Source: Nitrospirota bacterium (lineage in GTDB: Bacteria; Nitrospirota; Thermodesulfovibrionia; Thermodesulfovibrionales; UBA1546). Taken from it: 37,659 nt of DNA. The stretch covers positions 1-37,659 of the forward strand of contig JACQXD010000080.1 in the NCBI GenBank assembly GCA_016208875.1, given 5' to 3'. Positions within the stretch are counted from its first letter, which is position 1; each line of letters starts with the position of its first letter. Positions 25,652-33,872 of this stretch are shown piece after piece. The translations under genes were made by a program, and so were the position numbers. The notes beneath the pieces are model-generated. The model made no database searches. It saw only the letters and a program-made list of their open reading frames with translations, and was not told the DNA's origin.

Positions 25652-25882
25652 TTTGATATTTTACCCCGTTGTAAAGCTAAAAATATAGAGCGAAACCATT
25701 AAAAGTATTTCTTCTAACAAGTCTGAGTTTTCTAATACGGTGAATTATTCTAACCTCATGAAAATAATAATTATTTCATTGTTTAGAATCTAATTAATTT
25801 CGTATAATTATGGTATTTTTCAGCGATCTCGGATATATAATTTTTGTTTATGAATCTATTTAAGTTTTTTGTGATTTTTTTG

Positions 25883-25911
25883 TTGACATTAAATAGTTGC
25901 TGTTATATTCT
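25883..25911 (+). promoter_or_regulatory. Promoter of the cytochrome operon
   Basis: TTGACA (25883-25888), 17-bp spacer, TATTCT (25906-25911). A TATATT overlaps it at 15-bp spacing. The upstream 230 bp is very AT-rich, with no repeat of the families seen elsewhere. The remaining gap (25652-25962) holds nothing else recognisable. Confidence 0.6.
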
Positions 25912-25962
25912 TAGAAAACGTTTATAGACATGGGAGAAAAGAAGTTTTAAGGAGGGCAAGCA

Positions 25963-27411
25963 ATGATAAGGATTTTTCGATATATTATTTTCTCTGCTTT
26001 TTTATTGATAATCGGCTGCGGCGGCGTTGAGGAATTCATTGAGACAGGCAGTTCTACTACAAAGACCTCCGAGGATTGTGTTGAATGTCACGGTACTACG
26101 CAATCTACTGCAAGTATAGATGCTATTAAAAGCGATATAGTCGACACCCACTATGATAACTGGAGACTGGACCCCACGGGCAATTGGTTTACAACAGGTG
26201 CGACTACTCAGATCGAAGGCTATGTCCTCGATAATGCGGTTTCGTGGGCTGCGGATGGGATGGGTTATGTCACTAAGGCAAATCCCAATCAATGTGCTGC
26301 GAGCTGTCATGATTATCACAATACGCATGAGGATATAGATCTCATGGAGATTGACGGACAGTGGTATAGCTCAGGTCATGCAAATATTTATGCTACGGCG
26401 TTTACGTATAATCATATTTCAGGTTCATGTATCCGCTGCCACTCTGGAATAGGATATGCGCAATACGTAGATCCGAGCAACACTATTTATCCAAATTGGA
26501 CTGCCTGGGCAACAAATGCAGCAGCACATCATATAACCTGTAATGCATGCCATGATGCACAGGGTTATCCGACTAAGGACAACCAAAGGCTTAGAAAGAC
26601 AGGGAGTGTGAAACTTGTAAGTGGAAGTTCTACGACATATGTAGTGGATTCGACACTTGATGCGGGCGCATCGGCTACATGCATTACATGCCATCAGGGC
26701 CGGGAAAGCGGAGGGAGCGTATACAAGAAATTCCAGTCATGGACAAGCCCCGGGCCCATAGATGCTTATGACTATTGGGGGACGATATCTAATTTTTCAT
26801 TCATCAACCCGCATTATATGCCTGCCGGTGCCGTAGTATTCGGTCTTAAAGGGTTTGAGTATTCAAGTATGACTTATACAGCCGGAAACGCATTCCATCA
26901 GACCATGCTCTGTACAGGTTGTCATATGGCGAATCTGTCCAGCGAAAACATGGGTGGCCATACGATGAGGCCGGCCACTTCAGTATGCGAAGAATGCCAC
27001 GGCAGCGTAAAGAGTTTTGAAGAAATCGGGGCTTTCAGAGATATGGACGGCGATGGCGTTTTGGGACGGCCAATGACCGAGATAGATGGATTGAAGACAA
27101 AGATAGAGGATTACCTAAAGAGTCAGGGAATCTATTACGACTCTATTAATTACCCGTATTTCTGGAATGATCCTACGTGCCGTACCAATAGCAATCCTGA
27201 CTGCCGGAACAAGACATGGACAGTTGGTCAGCTTGAGGCTGCATTTAACTTTCAGTTTGTTAATAAAGAGGGTGGAGCCTATGTCCATAATTTCAGATAT
27301 GCAGTACAACTTCTCAGGGATTCATATGAAAAGATGACCGGAACTACCCTTGCAGGTTCAAGGCCTTCAACGGGTGATGACAGGCCGGCTACTGTGTATA
27401 CATATCCGTAA
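25963..27411 (+). CDS. Seven-heme c-type cytochrome lipoprotein
   Basis: 482 residues. Signal peptide with a lipobox (FLLIIGC, Cys19), so it is lipid-anchored. Seven heme-binding motifs: CVECH, CAASCH (a CX3CH form), CIRCH, CNACH, CITCH, CTGCH and CEECH. The C-terminal third lacks hemes and resembles a periplasmic or surface beta domain. AAGGAGGG lies just upstream of ATG 25963. The next genes encode a 10-heme lipoprotein and an outer-membrane barrel, so this is probably the outer or inner partner of an electron conduit. No named family assigned. Confidence 0.85.
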   Translation: MIRIFRYIIFSAFLLIIGCGGVEEFIETGSSTTKTSEDCVECHGTTQSTASIDAIKSDIVDTHYDNWRLDPTGNWFTTGATTQIEGYVLDNAVSWAADGMGYVTKANPNQCAASCHDYHNTHEDIDLMEIDGQWYSSGHANIYATAFTYNHISGSCIRCHSGIGYAQYVDPSNTIYPNWTAWATNAAAHHITCNACHDAQGYPTKDNQRLRKTGSVKLVSGSSTTYVVDSTLDAGASATCITCHQGRESGGSVYKKFQSWTSPGPIDAYDYWGTISNFSFINPHYMPAGAVVFGLKGFEYSSMTYTAGNAFHQTMLCTGCHMANLSSENMGGHTMRPATSVCEECHGSVKSFEEIGAFRDMDGDGVLGRPMTEIDGLKTKIEDYLKSQGIYYDSINYPYFWNDPTCRTNSNPDCRNKTWTVGQLEAAFNFQFVNKEGGAYVHNFRYAVQLLRDSYEKMTGTTLAGSRPSTGDDRPATVYTYP

Positions 27412-27426
27412 GGAGCGAATCAGGTT

Positions 27427-27475
27427 AAATTTATCATTGCAAATTGCAAAATGATAAATGCTAATTGATAAATTT
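27427..27475. repeat. AT-rich palindrome between the two cytochrome genes
   Basis: AAATTTATCA (27427-27436) and TGATAAATTT (27466-27475) are perfect inverted copies. The segment also shares ATTTATCATTGCAAA with the element at 17099. It lies within one operon. Confidence 0.6.
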
Positions 27476-27540
27476 GGAAATGAATTTTTTAGGAGTAGGA
27501 CAATGGCATATGGTCTTTTGATTTATTGAGGAGGATTATT

Positions 27541-28539
27541 ATGATATATAAAAGATATTTATTGGTCTTTCTTTCGGGCATTTTTATACTTGCCGGATGC
27601 GAAACACTAAGGGTGTCGCGGCCGATAATGCCGGTCAAGGAATATGAGAAGATGATTGCGGGTCGGCTCGATGCGGATTATGTCGGGACAGCAAGATGTC
27701 TGTCAGCCTGTCATTCGCATGACGGAATAAAGCATAATTTTGAGGCAAGCACTATGGGCGCGCAGTTGTCTAAAAAATCGGGGATGCCTATTGTTGATTG
27801 TGAGTCATGCCATGGCCCGGGAAGTCTCGCCATAGAAGGCATCACACCTGAAAAAGTCGAGCAGGATAGAAAAGAGGGGAAGGAAACGAAATGTAAATTC
27901 GAGACGTTGCTTGACTTCAAAACCCTTCCTGCGCAGGCATTATCGCTTATATGCCTCAAATGCCATACCGCAAATGCGACATTCAATCTCCACAACTGGA
28001 ATGCAGCTACACATTCGATTAACGATGTTTCGTGCTCGGATTGTCATAAGATTCATAAGGGGCCCGATCTGATCGTAAGCCCGAAAGAAACATCCGAAAT
28101 GTGTTACAGGTGTCATCAGGAGGCGAGGGCGGAGTTTTCCCTTCCGAGTCATCATCCGGTTCCGGAAAAAAAGGTTTTTTGTACGGATTGCCATGATCCT
28201 CACGGCGGGGTTCTATCGGAAAAGCTTCTCAGAAAAAATACTATAAAAGAGCAATGTACACAGTGCCATGCAGATAAAGAAGGCCCTTACGTCTATGAAC
28301 ATGCAGAGACAATGGAAAACTGCAGTACATGTCACAACTGGCATGGTTCGGTAAATAACAATCTCCTTATTGTAAGGGAGCCCTTTTTATGTCTTCAGTG
28401 TCATGAAGGGCACAGGATATCGAGTACATCGTCTGTTGAGTCAAAGAGTTCATATTATACGAGGTGTACCGACTGTCATTCGACTATTCACGGTACGGAT
28501 ATTCCTTCTGCGAGCGGCAAGGGGAGGTTTATCCAGTGA
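27541..28539 (+). CDS. Ten-heme c-type cytochrome, MtrA/DmsE-like lipoprotein
   Basis: 332 residues from ATG 27541, with GAGGAGG 7 bases upstream; an in-frame TTG at 27526 overlaps that site and is not likely. Lipobox FILAGC (Cys20). Heme motifs: CLSACH (CX3CH), then CESCH, CLKCH, CSDCH, CYRCH, CTDCH, CTQCH, CSTCH, CLQCH and CTDCH, ten in total. The N-terminal YVGTARCLSACH and spacing between pairs resemble decaheme DmsE/MtrA cytochromes that sit in the plug of an MtrB-type barrel. The barrel gene is the next in the operon (31 bp on). Confidence 0.85.
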   Translation: MIYKRYLLVFLSGIFILAGCETLRVSRPIMPVKEYEKMIAGRLDADYVGTARCLSACHSHDGIKHNFEASTMGAQLSKKSGMPIVDCESCHGPGSLAIEGITPEKVEQDRKEGKETKCKFETLLDFKTLPAQALSLICLKCHTANATFNLHNWNAATHSINDVSCSDCHKIHKGPDLIVSPKETSEMCYRCHQEARAEFSLPSHHPVPEKKVFCTDCHDPHGGVLSEKLLRKNTIKEQCTQCHADKEGPYVYEHAETMENCSTCHNWHGSVNNNLLIVREPFLCLQCHEGHRISSTSSVESKSSYYTRCTDCHSTIHGTDIPSASGKGRFIQ

Positions 28540-28570
28540 TTTCTTATAGCTCTGTAATAGGAGGAAAATA

Positions 28571-30502
28571 ATGAAGGCAAAATTAATCTTATCGCTATGT
28601 ATAGTCCTGATTATTTTTAACGGTGCAGTTTTTGCCGAGAGTACAGGTACGGATAGTAATATTGAGATGGAGAGCGATGTATATCATTTTCCCGAGATAA
28701 ACCCGGAATATTACGGACTTGCGGGATACAGATTTTTAAGCCTTACCGGTTCTGAAAAGGCAGCGGAATATGAGTACCCCCGTTCCTCTTTTTCCGTAGG
28801 ATTAGGTCTGACGGTCTTTCCATTCCCTCATAGGTTGCATCTCGATGCGGATATTTTAAATAAAGACGACTTTTTCGGCGATGTCCGGTATGCCTATAGA
28901 GATATTGTTATGTTTCGGGGGCTGACAAGAAAGGTTTTCCATAATCTTGATAATATAACACTGGTGGATTCAGGCACTTCAGACTTGTATACAGTTGACC
29001 AAAAAGATGCAGACGAAAAATATAACATAATCAATACCTCAGGTAATCTGTTTTTAAGGTTTAAGACGCCTGATTTTCCTTTTCATCTATATGCCAATGG
29101 AAGTTTTATCGATAATCACGGTTCACAACAGCAGAGATTTTTGGAAAGCTACAGCTCGAGTAAAAGGGCATCCCGTGAAAGAGAGGTTGACTGGGAATCG
29201 AAGGATGGTACCATCGGAATAAATAGTCATATCGGCCCTGTCGAAATGGATATATCTCATAACAGGAAAAAACTTAATATTATAGGAGAAAAGGTTTATG
29301 AAAATACTTATAGCGGCAATACGCTTCTATACGGGTACAGACCCGAATTCGAAGGTTCCACTACAACACTGAAGCTGCATACCTCATATACGGGACGGAT
29401 TGTCTCTGCAGCGACAGTAACATGGATGGACAGAAAGAACAATGACAGTAAGGCAGAGGCGGATTACTTCATAGGGTCATGGAATCTGACATATATCCCT
29501 TATAAAGATATGACTTTTTATATAAAGTACAAGCACAAGAAGACGGAGATGGATAATCCCGATACTATTCCGGCAAACTATCTGGGATATTCCGTTTATA
29601 CCTCTTCAACCGATGTGAAACCTTCGATCTCCTCGAGTATAGATACGCTTTCAGGGACGATGAGATACAGGCCGATAAACAGATTGACGTTGAATGCCGA
29701 GTATATGTATGAGAGGACGGACAGGGATAACTCCGATGAATGGAAGCTGCCGAAGATTACGGCGAGGGATGTTGCTTCTTTATCCGCGAATACCAGGATT
29801 ATGGATAAGATGAACTTAAGGGCAAAGTATACGCATCAGGAGGTAGACGCCCCTGCATATAATACGCAGCCCGACAGCTCCGACGAGGTTAATATATCGT
29901 TGTCATGGAATCCCGTGACCTGGGCCAATGGCCTTCTAAGTTATAACCTTATCAGTGATGAAAGAGATAAACTCGACTATGTTGTCGATGATGTACAGGT
30001 AACTGCCAAAAACAGGGAAGGGCAGAGGGATCGGCTGCTGGGAAGCATCACATTTGTTATCCTGAAAAACCTTTCCATGACCCCGAATTATGCCTATATC
30101 CGCAATAAAATAACGCAGGACCTTCTCTATGAAAATACCGATGCCGATCCGTCCTTCACAGAGGAGACTGGTGTAAAATATAAAGATACGGCACATAGTT
30201 ATGGTATTAATATAAATTATGTACCTGAAAAGAATATCAATCTAAATGCAGAGGTAAATCAGATAAAAGGTAAGGGCAATTTCGATTCGTCGGCTCTGTC
30301 CGAATCTATTTCATCGTTTTCGGAGCTAAACGTAAGGGAGACTTTATACTCTATTATGGGTGAATACATGTTCAAGGGCAATTGGATAGTGGGACTAAGA
30401 TACAAATATAACAGCTTCAGAGATATAATCGATAACCCATATGACGATACCGAAAATGGAATTGTTCGGATCGTAATGGCTACCGTATCAAAGAAGTGGT
30501 AA
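28571..30502 (+). CDS. MtrB/PioB-like outer-membrane beta-barrel protein
   Basis: 643 residues. Signal peptide (LILSLCIVLIIFNGAVFA). The body is a long run of alternating amphipathic strands (for example VGLGLTVFPFPHRLHLDADI, SSSIDTLSGTMRYRPI, LRYKYNSF) ending in VSKKW, an aromatic C-terminus as usual for OMPs. Size and the genomic link to a decaheme cytochrome fit the MtrB/PioB/DmsF group. It would form the sheath for the cytochrome across the outer membrane. No N-terminal CxxC, as seen in Shewanella MtrB, is present. AGGAGG precedes ATG 28571. Confidence 0.78.
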   Translation: MKAKLILSLCIVLIIFNGAVFAESTGTDSNIEMESDVYHFPEINPEYYGLAGYRFLSLTGSEKAAEYEYPRSSFSVGLGLTVFPFPHRLHLDADILNKDDFFGDVRYAYRDIVMFRGLTRKVFHNLDNITLVDSGTSDLYTVDQKDADEKYNIINTSGNLFLRFKTPDFPFHLYANGSFIDNHGSQQQRFLESYSSSKRASREREVDWESKDGTIGINSHIGPVEMDISHNRKKLNIIGEKVYENTYSGNTLLYGYRPEFEGSTTTLKLHTSYTGRIVSAATVTWMDRKNNDSKAEADYFIGSWNLTYIPYKDMTFYIKYKHKKTEMDNPDTIPANYLGYSVYTSSTDVKPSISSSIDTLSGTMRYRPINRLTLNAEYMYERTDRDNSDEWKLPKITARDVASLSANTRIMDKMNLRAKYTHQEVDAPAYNTQPDSSDEVNISLSWNPVTWANGLLSYNLISDERDKLDYVVDDVQVTAKNREGQRDRLLGSITFVILKNLSMTPNYAYIRNKITQDLLYENTDADPSFTEETGVKYKDTAHSYGININYVPEKNINLNAEVNQIKGKGNFDSSALSESISSFSELNVRETLYSIMGEYMFKGNWIVGLRYKYNSFRDIIDNPYDDTENGIVRIVMATVSKKW

Positions 30503-30510
30503 AAAAAAAT

Positions 30511-30553
30511 ATCAAAATTCAGATTGCAAAATTATAGAATTCTTAATTTTGAT
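30511..30553. repeat. AT-rich palindrome after the barrel gene
   Basis: ATCAAAATT (30511-30519) and AATTTTGAT (30545-30553) are perfect inverted copies around AGATTGCAAAATTATAG. Similar in type to the palindromes at 17099 and 27427. It partly overlaps the leader of the next gene. Confidence 0.55.
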
Positions 30554-30578
30554 CCGGGCAGGAGGTTTAATAAAGATT

Positions 30579-31508
30579 ATGAAAAGGGGAACAGCAATCA
30601 TTTCGATCGTGATCTTATCGGTATTATTTATTGCTGCAGTTGAGGCTCAGGCTGTAGAGAAAACCGTTGGTATCATTATGACGGGGGATATCCCATATTA
30701 TAAGACTATCCATAAGGCATTTCTTGAAGGGTTGTCTGCCGAGGGACTTGGTGCAGGAAAGGTAAATGTTGTTGTTCAGGCACCTGCACCGGATACGATG
30801 GCATGGATGAATGCGGCGAGAAAGCTCGTTGCCGTGGATGTCAACATTATAGTTGCTTATGGTGCCCCTGCAGCCCTTGCGGTTATCCACGAGTCTTCGG
30901 ATATACCGGTTGTATTCGCCGGAGTTTATGATCCGCAGGCGGTAGGGATAATAGGAAAAAATGCTACGGGAATTAGCTCGAAAGTACCGGTTGCGAGCGT
31001 CGTTAAAAATCTAAAGGGAATGTCGAATTTTTCAAAGCTCGGTATCGTATTCAATGACTCCGAGAGAGACACGGTAAAACAGGCAGAGGAGGTTAAGCAA
31101 TTCGAAGGGCAGTATGGATTCCAATCGGTAAGGTTCAATATAAAGAGATTCGGCGATGCTGCAAAGATATCTAATGTCGATGCCCTTTTTATAACCACGA
31201 GCTGCAGTGCGATGCAGTGTGTAGATAATGTTGTTGGAGTTGCCCGTAAGGGGAAGATACCTACGGCTACGACTATAGGCGGCGGCGAAGAAAGGGGAAT
31301 AATATTGACGCTCACGGCAGACCCCAATGAACAGGGCAGGGAAGCTGCCGAGAGGGTCTCTAAGATACTTAAAGGTGCAAAACCTGCAAGTATACCTATT
31401 GAGATTCCGAAGAAGATAGAGATGATTATTAACTTAAAAGAGGCAACTGCAATAGACCTCAAGGTGCCGTTCGATATTCTCACCTCTGCAACCAGGATTA
31501 TAAAATAG
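30579..31508 (+). CDS. ABC-type substrate-binding protein (COG2984 family)
   Basis: About 309 residues from ATG 30579; GGAGG lies 13 bases upstream. A TTG at 30549 is in frame but overlaps the palindrome. Signal peptide (IISIVILSVLFIAAVEAQA). Family motifs include VGIIMTGDIPYYKTIHKAF, VAYGAPAALAVIHES, IPVVFAGVYDPQAVGI, GKNATGISS, and IPTATTIGGGEERGIILTL. COG2984 proteins bind amino acids or other small ligands. No permease or ATPase gene follows. Instead a chemoreceptor gene does, so the protein may serve signalling. Confidence 0.85.
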   Translation: MKRGTAIISIVILSVLFIAAVEAQAVEKTVGIIMTGDIPYYKTIHKAFLEGLSAEGLGAGKVNVVVQAPAPDTMAWMNAARKLVAVDVNIIVAYGAPAALAVIHESSDIPVVFAGVYDPQAVGIIGKNATGISSKVPVASVVKNLKGMSNFSKLGIVFNDSERDTVKQAEEVKQFEGQYGFQSVRFNIKRFGDAAKISNVDALFITTSCSAMQCVDNVVGVARKGKIPTATTIGGGEERGIILTLTADPNEQGREAAERVSKILKGAKPASIPIEIPKKIEMIINLKEATAIDLKVPFDILTSATRIIK

Positions 31509-31544
31509 TAGACAGTACATACCAAACGGTATAAAATAATATCT

Positions 31545-31610
31545 ATGATATCAAAGTTGAATCTTCAGATAAGATCAATCCTTATGATTGCCCTTGTTCT
31601 TCTTTTTGCC
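31545..31610 (+). repeat. First copy of a 66-bp duplicated chemoreceptor 5' end
   Basis: An exact copy of 31863-31928, starting at ATG and coding MISKLNLQIRSILMIALV and four more residues. It is followed not by the rest of the gene but by a repeat mosaic. It has no visible ribosome site. It flanks the mosaic as a direct repeat with the second copy. Confidence 0.95.
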
Positions 31611-31611
31611 T

Positions 31612-31705
31612 TCATCTGCGGGTTCAATTTTGTAAATTGAACTTCATCTGCGGGTTCAATTTTGTAAATTGAACTCATCTGCGGGTTCAATTTTGTAAAT
31701 TGAAC
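31612..31705. repeat. Three tandem 31-bp hairpin units
   Basis: Identical copies at 31612-31642, 31644-31674 and 31675-31705. Each contains GTTCAATTTTGTAAATTGAAC (stem 8 bp, loop 5 bases) preceded by TCATCTGCGG. The first and second are separated by one base. Confidence 0.95.
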
Positions 31706-31734
31706 CCTGTAGTTGATTATGAACAAAAGAGCTT

Positions 31735-31840
31735 GGGTTCAGGTTACAAACCTGAACCCGCAAAGTGAGCAATGAGGCAAAAGTGACAATGTGTCATGGT
31801 GAGCCTGTCGAACCATGGATTCCGTGTCAAGCACGGAATG
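31735..31840. repeat. REP-like palindromes (three types)
   Basis: First, GGGTTCAGGTT ACA AACCTGAACCC (31735-31759), an 11-bp perfect stem. Second, CATGGTGAGCCTGTCGAACC (about 31795-31814), a common dispersed repeat type. Third, ATTCCGTGTCAAGCACGGAAT (about 31819-31839), palindromic. They complete the insertion between the two 66-bp copies. Confidence 0.85.
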
Positions 31841-31862
31841 ACGAATGAGGAGTATTTTCAGG

Positions 31863-33745
31863 ATGATATCAAAGTTGAATCTTCAGATAAGATCAATCCT
31901 TATGATTGCCCTTGTTCTTCTTTTTGCCCTCGGTTTAAATACTGCCGTTCTGACTTTTGTCGCATCGGGTAAGTTTAAGAATGCATTACACTTAAAGACG
32001 ACTGCTATTGCCGAGGGGATGCAGCGGGAGTTTGGAAAGGCATTGAACCTTGGTATCCCGGTCGAATCCATAGATGGCGCAAACGAAAAACTTCAGGAAC
32101 TCGTTACAAGAGATAAGGATATAGCATATTCCATGGTAATCGACACAAGGGGGAAGGTGTTATTCCATAACGATGCAGCAATTGCGGGCAAGGAACTTAC
32201 GGATAAAGTGACCTTGAACGCTGCATCTTCAAACAAAATACTGATACAGCATTACGATACATTCTATGACCTGTCATTGCCTCTGAATAGTGCCGAGGGC
32301 AAGCAGGTTGCTGCGCTCCGTATCGGCGTCAAAGCCGGTTCTGTAAATGACCCGATTTATAAACTGATATTCTGGGCACTCGGCGCGTCTGCCTTAAGCT
32401 TTTTGCTGGCACTCGGGTTAGTTTACTTTTCCGTTTCTAAATTTATTACAACACCGATCATGAAGATGGAAAGGGCTGCGGAACGTATAGCAGCCGGTGA
32501 TCTTACCGTAGAGGTAGAGACGAAAGGGGAAGACGAGGTCGCTTTATTAGGCGGGGCAATAAACCGGATGGCGTCTAATCTTAAAGATATGCTGCGGAGG
32601 GTAGGATCGATTACGGACAGTGTTTCTGCCGTAACAACAAATATAGCTTCATCTTCCGATAGAGTTCTTAAAGGATCTAATGAGCAGCGGGATTCGGTCG
32701 AGAAAACCGCAAGCTTTGTAGGAGAAATCGATAATTCGATATCTTCCGTTTCTATAGGCTCCGACAGTCTTGCAGCCTCTGCCGAAGAGGTATCCGCATC
32801 GATAATCCAGATGGCAACCTCGATAGAGAAGGTTGCCGAAAGTGCAAATGTATTTTCGGTCTCCGCTTCCGATGCTGCCTCTTCCATAGAGGAAATGAGT
32901 GCTTCGATAAAAGAGATTGCCGAAAGCCTTGAACTGCTGTCGGCATCTTCGGAAGAGACGGCCTCGTCATTAAATGAGATAAATGCTGCTGTAAAAGAGG
33001 TTGAAAGGGGCGCTCTCGAGTCGGTCGGTCTTGCGTTAATGCTGCCATTCTTGCCGCACAGGCAGGAGAACAGGGGAAGTCATTTGCGGTTGTTGCAGAT
33101 GAGATCAAAAGTCTTGCAGGGAAGACATCCATATCCACAAAAGAGATAGCAGCCCTCATAGAATCCGTCCAGGGCGAAACGAGGGCGAGTGTCGAGATGG
33201 CTGAAAAGGGTACGCAGAGCGTTGAAAAGGGGGTAAGACTTGTCAAAGAGGTAAATTTAGCTTTAAAGAGTATTCTCGACAGTTCCCGACTCTCTACGGA
33301 AAAGGCAAAGCTAATACAAAAGGCAACGACCGAAGAGGCTGCGGTCATAAAACAGATAACGGAAGCGATCAGGAGTATGAGCGAGCAGATAGATCACATA
33401 TCAAAGGCAACAAAAGAGCAGAGCAAGGGAAGCAGATTGATTATAGAAGCGGTAGATCGTATAAAAGAGTTATCCCACCATGTTAAGACTGCAACTGCCG
33501 AGCAGTCCGCCGGGAGTAAGCAGATTTCGGAGACCATAGGAAATGTATCTCATGAGGCGGAACAGATAGCCGGTGCAACATCCAGACAGAGAGAAAAAAG
33601 CAAAGAGATAGTAAAATCCATTGAGAACATAAAGAAGATCGCAGGCGAATCCGTTAGTATTGCCGATGAGATGAATGTAGCTATAAAATCAATGGGGGAA
33701 GAGGCGAAGACCCTGCTTGCAGAAATTCAGAAGTTTAAGGTCTAA
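31863..33745 (+). pseudogene. Methyl-accepting chemotaxis protein, frame broken in the signalling domain
   Basis: The start ATG 31863 (GAGGAG 10 bases upstream; an in-frame ATG at 31845 is an alternative) opens an N-terminal helix (SILMIALVLLFALGLNTAV), a 130-residue periplasmic sensor, a second helix near residue 170, a HAMP domain and the start of the cytoplasmic helix. The first frame leaves the family consensus at 33035 and stops at 33149. From 33036 another frame encodes NAAILAAQAGEQGKSFAVVA and DEIKSLAGKTS, the conserved hairpin tip, then the C-terminal half to 33745. About 60 or more residues that should come before the tip are missing. The break falls where sequence identical to the second receptor ends, so collapse in assembly is a serious possibility. 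Confidence 0.85.
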
Positions 33746-33751
33746 TCACAT

Positions 33752-33850
33752 GATGCACGATACAAGATACACGATGCAAGATGCACGATGCAAGATACAC
33801 GATACAGGATAAAAGAATCTCATGAATCATGCATCATGAATCGTGCATCA
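33752..33850. repeat. Heptamer palindrome after the chemoreceptor
   Basis: Nine successive 7-bp units of type GAT(G/A)CA(C/A/G) occupy 33752-33814. The right side holds inverted versions (ATGAATCATGCATCATGAAT). The outermost 11 bp TGATGCACGAT (33751-33761) pair with ATCGTGCATCA (33840-33850). This lies directly upstream of hflX. Confidence 0.9.
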
Positions 33851-33872
33851 GATATTTTTTAGGGGTTAAGAC

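Noticed and set aside
25652-25962. Possible riboswitch or small RNA in the AT-rich leader of the cytochrome operon
   Set aside because: No conserved riboswitch core or strong hairpin was seen. Only a sigma70-type promoter could be supported.
30926-31525. Minus-strand 199-codon frame opposite the COG2984 gene
   Set aside because: The plus strand has a signal peptide, a ribosome site and family motifs; the minus frame has none.
31612-31705. Possible CRISPR array (three 31-bp hairpin repeats)
   Set aside because: Copies are separated by zero or one base only, so there are no spacers.
32423-33348. Long minus-strand frames opposite the first chemoreceptor
   Set aside because: They are low-complexity (Ser/Ala/Glu-rich) mirror frames of the repetitive helical signalling domain. 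A twin frame appears opposite the second receptor for the same reason.
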